Assembly (NCBI RefSeq): GCF_040905785.1
Contig: NZ_JBBDQW010000029.1
Location: 1 to 64,000 of the forward strand
Length of the DNA stretch: 64,000 nt
Direction: 5' to 3'
Source: Tistlia sp040905785
GTDB taxonomy: Bacteria; Pseudomonadota; Alphaproteobacteria; Kiloniellales; DSM-21159
Below the pieces are notes generated by a model, which did no database searches, was not told where the DNA came from, and worked only from the letters and a program-made list of their open reading frames with translations. The position numbers and the translations under genes were made by a program. Position 1 is the stretch's first letter, and each line of letters starts with the position of its first letter. Positions 53,814 through 63,542 of the stretch are shown piece by piece.

Positions 53814-55043
53814 GTGCAGACCTCCGTCTCCGTCAAAGCTGCCGGGCCCCGGCGAGCGCCAGGGTTCGCCGCGCTGGCCGCCGCCGCGCTGCTGCTGGGC
53901 GCCTGCGAGCGGGAGGACGCCGCCAACGCCCAGCCCGCGCCGCCGCCGCCGCCGCAGGTCGGCTTCACCGTCCTGCAGCCGCAGACCGTGGCGCTGACCG
54001 CCGAGCTGCCCGGGCGCACCGTCGCCTACCGCAGCGCCGAGGTGCGCCCGCAGGTCGACGGCATCATCCAGCAGCGCCTGTTCGAGGAGGGCGCCACGGT
54101 CGAGGCCGGGCAGCCGCTCTACCAGATCGACCCGGCGGTCTACCAAGCCGCGGTCAAGGCCGCCGAGGCGGCCCTGGCGCGCGCCCAGGCGAGCTTCGAA
54201 TCGAGCAGCACCCGGGTCCGGCGCTATCGCGAGCTGGTCGGCCGCAATGCCGTCAGCCAGCAGGACTACGACGACATGCTCGCCACCCAGGCCGAGGACG
54301 CGGCCGACGTCGCCAGCGCCGAGGCGCAGCTCGAGCGGGCCCGTATCGACCTGGAGTACACCGTCGTCTCGGCACCGATCAGCGGGCGCATCGGCCGCTC
54401 GGCGATCACCGAGGGCGCGCTGGTCACCGCGAACCAGGCCGATGCGCTGGCGCGAATCACGCAGCTCGACCCGATCTACGTCGACCTCACCCAGTCCAGC
54501 GGCGAGCTGATGCGCACGCGCCGCGCCATCGAGGCCGGCGCCATCTCGGTGTCGGCCGAGGGCGAGGCGCCGGTCGAGCTGATCCTCGAGGAGGGCGGCG
54601 GGACCTATGCCCATGAGGGCCGCGTGCAGTTCTCCGAGGTCCTGGTCAACGAGACGACCGGCACGGTCAGCCTGCGCGCGGTCTTCCCGAATCCGGAGCG
54701 CGAGCTGCTGCCCGGCCTGTTCGTGCGCGCCGTGATCAGCCAGGGCGAGGCGCGCGACGCCTTCCTGGTGCCGCAGCCCGCCCTGGCGCGCGGCGGCGAC
54801 GGCCAAGCCTACGTCTGGGTCATCGGCGAGGACGATACCGTCACCCAGCGCCCGGTGACCGTGCGCCGCGCCGTCGGCGGCGCCTGGCTGATCGGCGAGG
54901 GGCTGGCCGCCGGCGAGCGCCTCGTCGTCGACGGCCTGCAGCGGGTCCAGCCGGACAGCAAGGTGACGCCGGTCGCCGTCGAGCCGGCCTCCGCCGGGGC
55001 GGGCCCGGCGCAGGCGGCCGGGGAGCCCGGAGCCTCCGGCTGA
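53814..55043 (+). CDS. RND efflux periplasmic adaptor (membrane fusion protein)
   Basis: 409 residues from GTG 53814. Lipoprotein signal with lipobox LLGAC (cysteine 31), so it is anchored to the inner membrane outer face. Adaptor domains follow: barrel-sandwich DGIIQQRLFEEGATVEAGQPL, hairpin region (ARAQASFESSSTRVRRYREL given as ARAQASFES and TRVRRYREL), and TVVSAPISGRIGRSAITEGA for the lipoyl motif. Belongs to the AcrA/MexA family and connects the RND pump with the outer membrane channel. First gene of the operon. Confidence 0.93.
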   Translation: MQTSVSVKAAGPRRAPGFAALAAAALLLGACEREDAANAQPAPPPPPQVGFTVLQPQTVALTAELPGRTVAYRSAEVRPQVDGIIQQRLFEEGATVEAGQPLYQIDPAVYQAAVKAAEAALARAQASFESSSTRVRRYRELVGRNAVSQQDYDDMLATQAEDAADVASAEAQLERARIDLEYTVVSAPISGRIGRSAITEGALVTANQADALARITQLDPIYVDLTQSSGELMRTRRAIEAGAISVSAEGEAPVELILEEGGGTYAHEGRVQFSEVLVNETTGTVSLRAVFPNPERELLPGLFVRAVISQGEARDAFLVPQPALARGGDGQAYVWVIGEDDTVTQRPVTVRRAVGGAWLIGEGLAAGERLVVDGLQRVQPDSKVTPVAVEPASAGAGPAQAAGEPGASG

Positions 55044-55118
55044 GCCGCCTCCGAGCCCGCCGCAACCCCGCAAACGCGCCCGCCGCCTCAGGCGCGGACG
55101 CTTCTAGGATCCGCCGTC

Positions 55119-58100
55119 ATGGCCCGCTTCTTCATCGACCGGCCCGTCTTCGCCTGGGTCATCGCGATCATCATGATGCTGGCCGGGGGGCTGTCGATCC
55201 TGCAGTTGCCGGTCGAGCAGTACCCGGCGGTGGCGCCGCCCTCGGTGCAGATCACCGCGACCTATCCCGGCGCCTCGGCGGCGACCCTTGAGAACACGGT
55301 GACCCAGGTCATCGAGCAGCAGATGAACGGCCTCGACAATCTGCGCTACATGTCCTCGACCAGCGATTCCAGCGGCGCCGCGGAGGTCACCCTGACCTTC
55401 GACCCCGGGACCGACGCCGACATCGCCCAGGTCCAGGTCCAGAACAAGCTGCAGCTGGCGGTGCCGCAGCTGCCGCAGATCGTCCAGGAGCTCGGCATCC
55501 AGGTCACCAAGTCGAGCGGCAGCTTCCTGATGGTCCTGGGCTTCGTCTCCGAGGATCCCCAGACGGCCCAGACCGACATCGCCGACTTCGTCGCCTCGAC
55601 GGTCCAGGACCCGATCAGCCGGGTCAACGGCGTCGGCAGCGTCACCCTGTTCGGCGCCCAGCACGCCATGCGCATCTGGCTCGATCCCGACAAGCTGATC
55701 AGCTACGGGCTGGCGACGACCGACGTGATCCAGGCGATCGAGGCCCAGAACGCCGAGGTCTCGGCCGGCCAGCTCGGCGGCACGCCGGCGGTCGAGGGCC
55801 AGCAGATCAACGCGACGATCATCGCCCAGACCCGCCTGGAGACGCCGGAGGAGTTCGAGCGCATCCTGGTCCGCGTCAACACCGACGGCTCGCAGGTCCG
55901 CCTCGCCGACGTCGCGCGCGTCGAGGTCGGCGCCGAATCCTACAGCACCGTCGCGCGCTACAACGGCCGGCCGGCGGCCGGAGTCGGCATCAACCTGGCG
56001 ACCGGTGCCAACGCGCTGGAGACCGCCGACGCGGTCCGAACGCGCCTCGACGAGCTCGAGCCCTTCTTCCCGCCCGGCTTCAGCGTGGTCGTGCCCTACG
56101 ACACGACGCCCTTCGTCAAGATCTCGATCGAGGAGGTCGTCTACACCCTGCTCGAGGCGATCGTGCTGGTCTTCTGCGTGATGTTCCTGTTCCTGCAGAA
56201 CCTGCGTGCGACCCTGATCCCGACCATCGCGGTGCCGGTGATCCTGCTCGGCACCTTCGGCGTGCTGGCGGCCTTCGGCTTCACCATCAACACCCTGACC
56301 ATGTTCGGCATGGTGCTGGCGATCGGCCTGCTGGTCGACGACGCCATCGTCGTGGTCGAGAACGTCGAGCGCGTGATGGCCGAGGAGGGCCTGCCGCCGA
56401 AGCAGGCGACGCGCCGCTCGATGGACCAGATCACCTCGGCCCTGGTCGGCATCGCCCTGGTGCTCTCCGCGGTCTTCGTGCCGATGGCCTTCTTCGGCGG
56501 CTCGACCGGCGCGATCTACCGCCAGTTCTCGATCACCATCGTCTCGGCCATGGCGCTGTCGGTCTTCGTCGCCCTGGTGCTGACGCCGGCGCTCTGCGCG
56601 ACCATGCTGAAGCCGCCGAAGGCCGGCGGGGCACACGGTCACAGCAAGCGCGGCCCCTTCGGCCTGTTCAACCGCGGCTTCGACGCGGCCAACCGCTTCT
56701 ACCAGCGCAGCGTCGGCCACGTCATCGGCCGGCGCGGCCGCTACCTGCTGATCTACCTGGTCATGGTCGGCCTGCTCGGTTTCCTGTTCCTGCGGCTGCC
56801 GACCTCTTTCCTACCGGACGAGGACCAGGGCATCATGTTCGCCCAGGTGACGACGCCGGCCAACACCACCCAGGGCCGCACCGTCGACGTCCTGAAGAAG
56901 GTCGAGGACCACTTCCTCAACGCCGAGGCCCGGAACGTCAACGGCCTGTTCACGGTCGCCGGCTTCTCCTTCAGCGGTCGCGGCCAGAACAACGGCATCG
57001 CCTTCATCAACATGAAGGACTGGTCGGAGCGCGAGGCCGCCGAGGACAGCGTCTTCGCCATCGCGGGGCGCGCGATGGGCGCCTTTTCCCAGATCCGCGA
57101 GGCGCAGATCTTCGCCTTCACGCCGCCCTCGATCATCGAGCTCGGCAACGCCACCGGCTTCGACTTCCAGCTGCTCGACCGCGGCGGCCTCGGCCACGAC
57201 GCGCTGACCCAGGCGCGCAACCAGCTGCTCGGCATGGCCAGCCAGGACCAGCGCCTGGTCGGCGTCCGGCCGAACGGCCAGGCGGACACGCCACAGTTCC
57301 GGCTCGAGATCGACCAGGAGAAGGCCGGCGCCCTCGGGCTGTCGATCGCCGACATCAACGCCACGCTCTCGACCGCCTGGGGCTCCTCCTACATCGACGA
57401 CTTCATCGAGAACGGCCGGGTCAAGCGGGTCTACCTGCAGGCCGACGCGCCCTACCGCATGATGCCCGACGACCTGGACTCCTGGTATGTGCGCAACGTC
57501 CACGGCGAGATGGTGCCGGTCACCGCCTTCGCCTCGACCCGCTGGACCTACGGCTCGCCGCGCCTCGAGCGCTACAACGGCATCTCCTCGATGCAGATCC
57601 TCGGCCAGCCGGCGCCCGGCGTCGCCTCGGGCGAGGCGATGGACGCCATGGAGAGCTTCGCCGGCGAGCTGCCCCAGGGCATCGGCTTCGAATGGAGCGG
57701 CCTGTCCTTCGAGGAGCGGCTGTCCGGCGGCCAGGCGCCGCTGCTCTACGCCCTGTCGCTGCTGGTCGTCTTCCTCTGCCTGGCGGCGCTCTACGAGAGC
57801 TGGTCGATCCCAATCTCTGTGATGCTGGTGGTGCCGCTCGGCGTGCTCGGCGCCGTCGTCGCGGCGCTCGGGCGCGAGCTGCCGAACGACGTCTACTTCC
57901 AGGTCGGGCTGCTGACCACGATCGGCCTGTCGGCCAAGAACGCCATCCTGATCGTCGAGTTCGCGCGCGAGCTCTACGACAAGGGCATGGATCTGATCGA
58001 GGCGACGGTCGAGGCGGCGCGCCAGCGCCTCAGGCCGATCGTCATGACCTCCATGGCCTTCTCGCTGGGCGTGCTGCCGCTGGTCCTGAGCAGCGGCGCC

Positions 58101-58283
58101 GGCTCCGCCAGCCGCATCGCGATCGGCACCGGCGTCTTCGGCGGCATGATCTCGGCGACCTTCCTGGCGATCTTCTTCGTGCCGCTGTTCTTCGTGCTGA
58201 TCGTGCGCAACTTCTCGAGCCGGCGGCGCGGCGGGGCCGAGGAGGGGTCCGAAGGCGCAGCACCCCGCGTGCCGGCCGAATGA
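55119..58283 (+). CDS. RND multidrug efflux transporter, HAE1 (AcrB/MexB type)
   Basis: 1054 residues, the normal length. N-terminal MARFFIDRPVFAWVIAIIMM, the first repeat with twelve membrane helices overall, the proton-relay aspartates in GLLVDDAIVVVENVERVM, the GxFFGGSTGAIYRQFSITIV-type FFGGSTGAIYRQF, and the C-terminal SAKNAILIVEFARELYDKG with the conserved lysine. Inner-membrane trimeric proton antiporter that exports lipophilic compounds, including antibiotics and detergents. Gap of 75 bases after the adaptor gene. Probably regulated by the upstream TetR. Confidence 0.97.
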   Translation: MARFFIDRPVFAWVIAIIMMLAGGLSILQLPVEQYPAVAPPSVQITATYPGASAATLENTVTQVIEQQMNGLDNLRYMSSTSDSSGAAEVTLTFDPGTDADIAQVQVQNKLQLAVPQLPQIVQELGIQVTKSSGSFLMVLGFVSEDPQTAQTDIADFVASTVQDPISRVNGVGSVTLFGAQHAMRIWLDPDKLISYGLATTDVIQAIEAQNAEVSAGQLGGTPAVEGQQINATIIAQTRLETPEEFERILVRVNTDGSQVRLADVARVEVGAESYSTVARYNGRPAAGVGINLATGANALETADAVRTRLDELEPFFPPGFSVVVPYDTTPFVKISIEEVVYTLLEAIVLVFCVMFLFLQNLRATLIPTIAVPVILLGTFGVLAAFGFTINTLTMFGMVLAIGLLVDDAIVVVENVERVMAEEGLPPKQATRRSMDQITSALVGIALVLSAVFVPMAFFGGSTGAIYRQFSITIVSAMALSVFVALVLTPALCATMLKPPKAGGAHGHSKRGPFGLFNRGFDAANRFYQRSVGHVIGRRGRYLLIYLVMVGLLGFLFLRLPTSFLPDEDQGIMFAQVTTPANTTQGRTVDVLKKVEDHFLNAEARNVNGLFTVAGFSFSGRGQNNGIAFINMKDWSEREAAEDSVFAIAGRAMGAFSQIREAQIFAFTPPSIIELGNATGFDFQLLDRGGLGHDALTQARNQLLGMASQDQRLVGVRPNGQADTPQFRLEIDQEKAGALGLSIADINATLSTAWGSSYIDDFIENGRVKRVYLQADAPYRMMPDDLDSWYVRNVHGEMVPVTAFASTRWTYGSPRLERYNGISSMQILGQPAPGVASGEAMDAMESFAGELPQGIGFEWSGLSFEERLSGGQAPLLYALSLLVVFLCLAALYESWSIPISVMLVVPLGVLGAVVAALGRELPNDVYFQVGLLTTIGLSAKNAILIVEFARELYDKGMDLIEATVEAARQRLRPIVMTSMAFSLGVLPLVLSSGAGSASRIAIGTGVFGGMISATFLAIFFVPLFFVLIVRNFSSRRRGGAEEGSEGAAPRVPAE

Positions 58284-58345
58284 CAGACGGCACGCGCCTC
58301 CCGCCCGCTGCCACCACCGTCGACGGACCTAAGCGAAAGAGCAAG

Positions 58346-59833
58346 ATGCCCCACCGCCTCCTGAGCGCCTCCGCGGCGCTGCTGCTGCTCGGCGGCTGCT
58401 CGCTGATCCCCGAGATCGAGCTGCCGGAGTCGCCGGTCGAGGGCCTGTGGCCCTCCGGCCCGGCCTACCAGGCGACCGCCGCCAACGCGCCGCTGGATCC
58501 GGGCCAGCCGAGCCTGGCCGACCTCGGCTGGCGCGAGTTCTTCCGCTCGCCCGAGCTGCGCGCCCTGATCGAGCGGGCTCTCGACAACAACCGCGACCTG
58601 CGGGTCGCGGCGCTGGACGTCGAGCGGGCGCGGGCGCTCTACCGGATCAGCCGCTCGGAGCTGCTGCCGCAGGTCGAGGCCGGCGCCGGCTTCACGCGCC
58701 AGCGCACGGCCGAGGACTTCAGCCAGACCGCCGGCTCGCGGACCAACTCGCGTTTCGAGGCCAACGTCGGCACGACCGCCTTCGAGCTCGACCTGTTCGG
58801 GCGCATCCGCAGCCTCAACGAGGAGGCTCTGCAGCAGTACTTCGCCACCGAGGAAGCGCGCCGCAGCACCCGCATCGCCCTGATCGCCGAGGTCGCCAAC
58901 GCCTACCTGGCGCTGCTCGCGGACCGCGAGCTGCTGGCGCTGACCGAGGCGACGCTGAAGGCCCAGCAACAGTCCTACGACCTGACCTCGGCGCGCGTCG
59001 GCCAGGGCCTCGGCAGCCAGCTCGACGTCGCGCAGGCGCGCACCGCGGTCGAGACGGCCCGCGCCAATCGCTCGCTCTACACCCGACTGGTCGCCCAGGA
59101 CCGCAACGCCCTGGAGCTGCTGGTCGGGGCGCCGCTGCCCGACGACTTCGGCGCGGCGGCGCCGCCGGTGACCACCGCCGACTTCGTCACCGACGTGCCG
59201 CCGGGCTTGCCGTCCTCGCTGCTGCTGCGCCGTCCCGACGTGCGCCGGGCCGAACGCGAGCTGCTCGCTGCCAACGCCAACATCGGGGCGGCGCGCGCCG
59301 CCTTCTGGCCGACCATCAGCCTGACCGCGAGCGGCGGCCTGGCGAGCGGCGAGCTCGGGCAGCTGTTCCAGGCCGGCTCGGGCGCCTGGCTGTTCTCGCC
59401 CTCGGTCAGCCTGCCGATCTTCGACGCCGGACGTCGCGAGGCCGACCTGGAGGGCGCCCGCATCGAGCGGGAGATCGCCGTGGCCCAGTACGAGCAGTCG
59501 ATCCAGGCCGGCTTCCGCGAGGTCGCCGACGCGCTCGCCGCGCGCGGCACGCTGGACGACCAGATCGCCGCCCAGCGCGACCTGGTCGGGGCGACCCAGG
59601 AGTCCTACGACCTGTCGCTGCTGCGCTACGACCAGGGCCTGGACAACTTCCTGACGACCCTGGATTCCCAGCGCGAGCTCTACCAGGCCCAGCAGGACCT
59701 GATCGCGCTCGAGCGCCAGCGCCTCGCCAACCTCGCGACGCTCTACAAGGCGCTGGGCGGCGGCACCGGCGCCACCAGCGCGGAAGTGGTCGCCGGACTC
59801 GACAGGCCGCGCGCGCTGCCGACGCTGGACTGA
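58346..59833 (+). CDS. Outer membrane efflux channel (NodT/OprM family)
   Basis: 495 residues from ATG 58346, beginning with lipoprotein signal MPHRLLSASAALLLLGGC (cysteine 18). Two OEP repeats: GWREFFRSPELRALIERAL and NNRDLRVAALDVERARA at the start, PSSLLLRRPDVRRAERELLAANANIG at the second repeat (cut as PSSLLLRRPDVRRAERELL). TolC-like channel that completes the tripartite pump. ATG 58280 overlaps the RND stop but would remove the signal peptide from the N-terminus. Confidence 0.93.
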   Translation: MPHRLLSASAALLLLGGCSLIPEIELPESPVEGLWPSGPAYQATAANAPLDPGQPSLADLGWREFFRSPELRALIERALDNNRDLRVAALDVERARALYRISRSELLPQVEAGAGFTRQRTAEDFSQTAGSRTNSRFEANVGTTAFELDLFGRIRSLNEEALQQYFATEEARRSTRIALIAEVANAYLALLADRELLALTEATLKAQQQSYDLTSARVGQGLGSQLDVAQARTAVETARANRSLYTRLVAQDRNALELLVGAPLPDDFGAAAPPVTTADFVTDVPPGLPSSLLLRRPDVRRAERELLAANANIGAARAAFWPTISLTASGGLASGELGQLFQAGSGAWLFSPSVSLPIFDAGRREADLEGARIEREIAVAQYEQSIQAGFREVADALAARGTLDDQIAAQRDLVGATQESYDLSLLRYDQGLDNFLTTLDSQRELYQAQQDLIALERQRLANLATLYKALGGGTGATSAEVVAGLDRPRALPTLD

Positions 59834-59864
59834 GCGCGCCCCTCTCCGCGGGAAGAGGAGTCGC

Positions 59865-61418
59865 TCAGAGCGGCCCCTCGGGCGTCGTCAGCGGCAGATC
59901 GAGCAGCGCCCGCCGGCGCAGCCACAGGCTCGGCCGGTAGCGCGGGTCGCCGGTCGCCGCCTGCAGGCCCTCGAGGATCGCCATCACCCGGCGCGGGCCG
60001 AGACGGTCGCCGAAGGCGAGGCTGCCGTGGGGATAGCCGAGGCCGAGCTCGACGGCGCGGTCGATGTCCTCGGGTCCCGCGATCCGCTGCTGGGCGATCT
60101 CGCAGCCGACGTTGACGATGCAGGCCAGGATGCGCTGGGCGACGAAGCCGGGCGAGTCGTGGATCGCCGTGACCTTGGCGCCGCCGGCGCCGAGCAGCGC
60201 CAGCGCCCGGTCGCGGCAGGCCGCCTCCGTGACCGGCGTGGTCATGACCGTGCGCCGGCCCTCGAGGCCGAACAGCAGGTCGAGGGCGACGACCCGGCGG
60301 GGGTCGAGCCGCTGGTCGACGGCGGCGCCGGTGGCGTCGCCGCCGAAGGGCGCGACCAGGCAGAGTGCGCGCGGCGACGGCCGCTCGCCGCTCTCCAGCT
60401 CGGCGCCGGCTCGGCTTAGGGTCTCGCGCAGCGGATCCAGCGCCGCCGCCGGCACCGCCCCGATCCAGACCGGCCGGTCGTCGCCCTCCGGCAGGGGCGG
60501 CTCCTCGGGCCACAGCTGGCGGCCTTCGGGATAGGCGTAGAAGCCGCGCCCGACCTTGCGGCCGTAGAGCCCGGCGGCGGTCCGCTGGGCGGTGATCTGC
60601 ACCGGCCGGTAGCGCGGCTCCTCGTAGTACTGGTGGTAGATCGACTCCATGACCGCGTGGGAGACGTCGAGGCCGGTCAGGTCCATCAGGCTGAAGGGCC
60701 CCATGCGGAAGCCCGCCGCCTCGGTCATGATGCGGTCGACCTCGGCGAAGCCGCAGACGCCTTCGGAGACCAGGCGCAGGGCCTCGGTGCCGAAGGCGCG
60801 CCCGGCGTGGTTGACCAGGAAGCCCGGCGTGTCGGTGGCGCGCACCGGCCGATGGCCCAGGCGCTCGGCCAGCGCGGCCAGCCCGTCCAGCACCCAGGGC
60901 TCGGTCAGCAGGCCGCCGATCACCTCGACCAGCTTCATCAGCGGCACGGGATTGAAGAAGTGGAAGCCGGCGACCCGGCCCGGCCGCTCGGCCGCCGCGG
61001 CGAAGCCGGTGACGGAGAGCGAGGAGGTGTTGGTCGCCAGGATGCAGTCGGGGCCGACCGCGCGCTCCAGGTCGCGCAGCACGGCGTGCTTCACCTCCAT
61101 GCGCTCGGCGACCGCCTCGATCACCAGGTCGCAGCCGGCGAAGCGGCCGTAGCCGCCTTCCGCCCCGGTGCCGACCGTCTCCAGGCGGCCGAGCGCGGCT
61201 GCGACCTCGGTCTCGGCGAGCTGGCCCTTCTGGGCCTTGCGCTGCAGCATGCCGGCGATGAAGACGCGCGCCTCCTCGAGCGCCTCGGGCCGCGCGTCGG
61301 CCAGGCGCACGGCGATGCCGGCCTCGAGCGCGACCTGGGCGATGCCGCGGCCCATGACCCCGGCGCCGACGACGCCGAGCGTCAGGTCGGCCCGGCCCGC
61401 CTCGAACGACCTGCTCAT
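59865..61418 (-). CDS. 3-hydroxyacyl-CoA dehydrogenase (PaaH-type, two domains)
   Basis: 517 residues. N-terminal NAD motif GVVGAGVMGRGIAQVA, catalytic HFFNPVPLMKLVEV, then two 3HCDH C-terminal domains (FLVNHAGRAFGTEALRL, and FVAQRILACIVNVGCEIAQ). It oxidises 3-hydroxyacyl-CoA to 3-ketoacyl-CoA with NAD+. The ATG start shares its A with the TGA stop of the enoyl-CoA hydratase gene, so they are co-translated. Together with the acyl-CoA dehydrogenase and ligase to the right it makes a beta-oxidation set. Confidence 0.95.
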   Translation of the reverse strand: MSRSFEAGRADLTLGVVGAGVMGRGIAQVALEAGIAVRLADARPEALEEARVFIAGMLQRKAQKGQLAETEVAAALGRLETVGTGAEGGYGRFAGCDLVIEAVAERMEVKHAVLRDLERAVGPDCILATNTSSLSVTGFAAAAERPGRVAGFHFFNPVPLMKLVEVIGGLLTEPWVLDGLAALAERLGHRPVRATDTPGFLVNHAGRAFGTEALRLVSEGVCGFAEVDRIMTEAAGFRMGPFSLMDLTGLDVSHAVMESIYHQYYEEPRYRPVQITAQRTAAGLYGRKVGRGFYAYPEGRQLWPEEPPLPEGDDRPVWIGAVPAAALDPLRETLSRAGAELESGERPSPRALCLVAPFGGDATGAAVDQRLDPRRVVALDLLFGLEGRRTVMTTPVTEAACRDRALALLGAGGAKVTAIHDSPGFVAQRILACIVNVGCEIAQQRIAGPEDIDRAVELGLGYPHGSLAFGDRLGPRRVMAILEGLQAATGDPRYRPSLWLRRRALLDLPLTTPEGPL

Positions 61419-62188
61419 CAGCGGCCCTCGAAGGCGGGTTTGCGCTTCTCGATGAAGGCCCTCATGCCCTCCTTCTGGTCGGCCGTGTCGAACAGCAGCT
61501 GGAAGGCCTGGCGCTCGATCAGCAGGCCGGCCTCGAGCGACTGGTCGGCGCCGGCCAGCACCGCCTCCTTGATCTTGCGCACGGCCAGGGCCGGCTGCGC
61601 CGCGATCGCCCGGGCCAGCGCCAGGGCGCGCGCCTCGACCTCCGCGTCGGGAACGACCTCGGTGACCAGGCCCATGGCGTCGGCCTCGGCGGCGCTCAGC
61701 GGCTCGCCGGTCAGCAGGATCTTCATGGCCTTGAACTTGCCGACGGCGCGCGGCAGCCGCTGGGTGCCGCCGGCGCCGGGCATGATGCCGACGCGGATCT
61801 CCGGCTGCCCGAACTTCGCGCCCTCGCCGGCGACGATGATGTCGGCGTGCATCGCCAGCTCGCAGCCGCCGCCCAGCGCCCAGCCGTTGACCGCCGCGAT
61901 CAGCGGCTTCGGGAAGTCCTTGATCGGCTGCCAGCTGCGCTCGCCGGCACGCCGCGCCATCTCGCTCGGCCCGGCCTCGGCCATCGCCTTGATGTCGGCG
62001 CCGGCGGCGAAGACGCTGGGCCCGCCGGTCAGCACGACGCAGCGCACCGTCTCGTCCTGGGCCAGGGCGGTGAAGTGGGCGGCGAGCTGCTCGCGCACCG
62101 CGGGGCTGAGGGCGTTGCGCGCCTCGGGCCGGTTCAGGCGGACCAGGGCGACGCCCTCCTCTGGTCGTTCGAGCAGCGTTTCGGTCAC
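61418..62188 (-). CDS. Enoyl-CoA hydratase
   Basis: 256 residues from GTG 62188, preceded by GAGGAGTGCCC. Crotonase fold with the two catalytic glutamates near AAVNGWALGGGCELAMHADI and GQPEIRVGIMPGAGGTQRLPR, and the oxyanion GxDIKAMAEA-type AAGADIKAMAE. It hydrates 2-enoyl-CoA to 3-hydroxyacyl-CoA. First gene of the minus-strand unit, divergent from the acyl-CoA dehydrogenase, with the operator at 62202 immediately upstream. Confidence 0.95.
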   Translation of the reverse strand: MTETLLERPEEGVALVRLNRPEARNALSPAVREQLAAHFTALAQDETVRCVVLTGGPSVFAAGADIKAMAEAGPSEMARRAGERSWQPIKDFPKPLIAAVNGWALGGGCELAMHADIIVAGEGAKFGQPEIRVGIMPGAGGTQRLPRAVGKFKAMKILLTGEPLSAAEADAMGLVTEVVPDAEVEARALALARAIAAQPALAVRKIKEAVLAGADQSLEAGLLIERQAFQLLFDTADQKEGMRAFIEKRKPAFEGR

Positions 62189-62201
62189 GGGCACTCCTCT
62201 T

Positions 62202-62258
62202 AATTCCGCAGTGTGGAACCTAATTCCGTTGTCTTGACCGGCATCATGGATCGTGCCA
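62202..62258. promoter_or_regulatory. Operator-promoter module 4
   Basis: AATTCCGC-AGT-GTGGAACC at 62202-62220, third half-site AATTCC at 62222-62227, TTGACC at 62234-62239 (plus strand) and GTGCCA at 62253-62258. It belongs to the same family as the copies at 12478, 20461 and 20552. It lies 14 bases upstream of the enoyl-CoA hydratase GTG, so it could control both directions. Confidence 0.6.
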
Positions 62259-62378
62259 CCGTCCCGGACAACCCCGTTCTCTGCGCCAGGCGCCGACCGG
62301 TCCGGTTGCGGAACGAACGACTGGGACCGGCGGACGCACCCCCGTGCCGTGCGGCTCCGGTGCGACAAGGAAGGCGCG

Positions 62379-63542
62379 ATGGCCCTGGACGGCGAGACCC
62401 TCGAGCAGCTTCTGGCGACCGTCGACCGCTTCGTCGAGGAACGGCTGCGCCCGCTCGAGCAGCGCGTCGCCGAGGAGGACGCGATCCCGCCGGAGATCGT
62501 CGAGGAGATGCGACGGCTCGGCCTGTTCGGCCTGTCGATCCCCGAGGCCTACGGCGGTCTCGGCCTGACCCTGGTCGAGGAGGTCCAAGTCGCCTTCCGG
62601 CTCGGGCGCACCTCGCCCGCCTTCCGCTCGCTGATCGGCACCAACAACGGCATCGGCTCCCAGGGCCTGGTCATCGACGGCACCGAGGAGCAGCGCCGCC
62701 ATTACCTGCCCCGGCTCGCCTCCGGCGCGCTGATCGGCTCCTTCTGCCTGACCGAGGCGAGCAGCGGCTCGGACGCCGGCTCGCTGCGCATGACGGCGCG
62801 AGCCGAGGGCGAGAACTTCCTGCTGAACGGCACCAAGCGCTACATCACCAACGCGCCGGAGGCCGACCTCTTCACGGTCTTCGCGCGCACCGACCCGGCG
62901 ACGCGCGACGCCCGCGGCGTCACCGCCTTCCTCGTCGAGGCCGACACGCCCGGCCTCTCGCTGGGCGCTCACGACAAGAAGATGGGCCAGCAGGGCGCCC
63001 ACACCTGCGACGTGATCTTCGAGGACGTGCGGGTGCCGGGCTCGGCGATCATCGGCGGGCCCGAGCGGCTCAACCAGGGCTTCAAGACCGCGATGAAGGT
63101 GCTCGACCGCGGCCGCCTGCACATCGCCGCGGTCTGCGTCGGCGTCGCCGAGCGGCTGATCGAGGACTCGCTGCGCTACGCCCTGGAGCGCGAGCAGTTC
63201 GGCCAGCCGATCGCCGAGTTCCAGCTGATCCAGGCGATGCTGGCCGACAGCCGGACCGAGGCCTACGCGGCGCGCTGCATGGTCGAGGAGACGGCGCGCC
63301 GCAAGGACCGGGAAGTCCCGGTCTCGACCGAGGCCGCCTGCTGCAAGCTCTACGCGACCGAGATGGTCGGGCGGGTCGCCGACCGCGCCGTGCAGATCCA
63401 TGGCGGCGCCGGCTACATCGCCGACTACGGCATCGAGCGCTTCTACCGCGACGTCCGCCTGTTCCGGATCTACGAGGGCACCAGCCAGATCCAGCAGCTG
63501 GTCATCGCCCGCAACATGATCCGGGAGGCGCGCGGCCGGTGA
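62379..63542 (+). CDS. Acyl-CoA dehydrogenase
   Basis: 387 residues. N-terminal FGLSIPEAYGGLGL, FCLTEASSGSDAGSLRM for the substrate segment, YITNAPEADLFTVFAR and the C-terminal catalytic glutamate in IYEGTSQIQQLVIARNM. Short/medium-chain type, which oxidises acyl-CoA to enoyl-CoA and reduces ETF. RBS AAGGAAGGCGCG before ATG 62379. The ligase that follows overlaps by 4 bases (GTGA). Controlled probably by the operator at 62202. Confidence 0.95.
   Translation: MALDGETLEQLLATVDRFVEERLRPLEQRVAEEDAIPPEIVEEMRRLGLFGLSIPEAYGGLGLTLVEEVQVAFRLGRTSPAFRSLIGTNNGIGSQGLVIDGTEEQRRHYLPRLASGALIGSFCLTEASSGSDAGSLRMTARAEGENFLLNGTKRYITNAPEADLFTVFARTDPATRDARGVTAFLVEADTPGLSLGAHDKKMGQQGAHTCDVIFEDVRVPGSAIIGGPERLNQGFKTAMKVLDRGRLHIAAVCVGVAERLIEDSLRYALEREQFGQPIAEFQLIQAMLADSRTEAYAARCMVEETARRKDREVPVSTEAACCKLYATEMVGRVADRAVQIHGGAGYIADYGIERFYRDVRLFRIYEGTSQIQQLVIARNMIREARGR

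Noticed and set aside
62286..62310. GGAAC followed by CGGA as a second EcfG promoter
   Set aside because: The -10 element differs from CGTT at two bases and the site lies within the leader of the acyl-CoA dehydrogenase gene, downstream of the TTGACC promoter.
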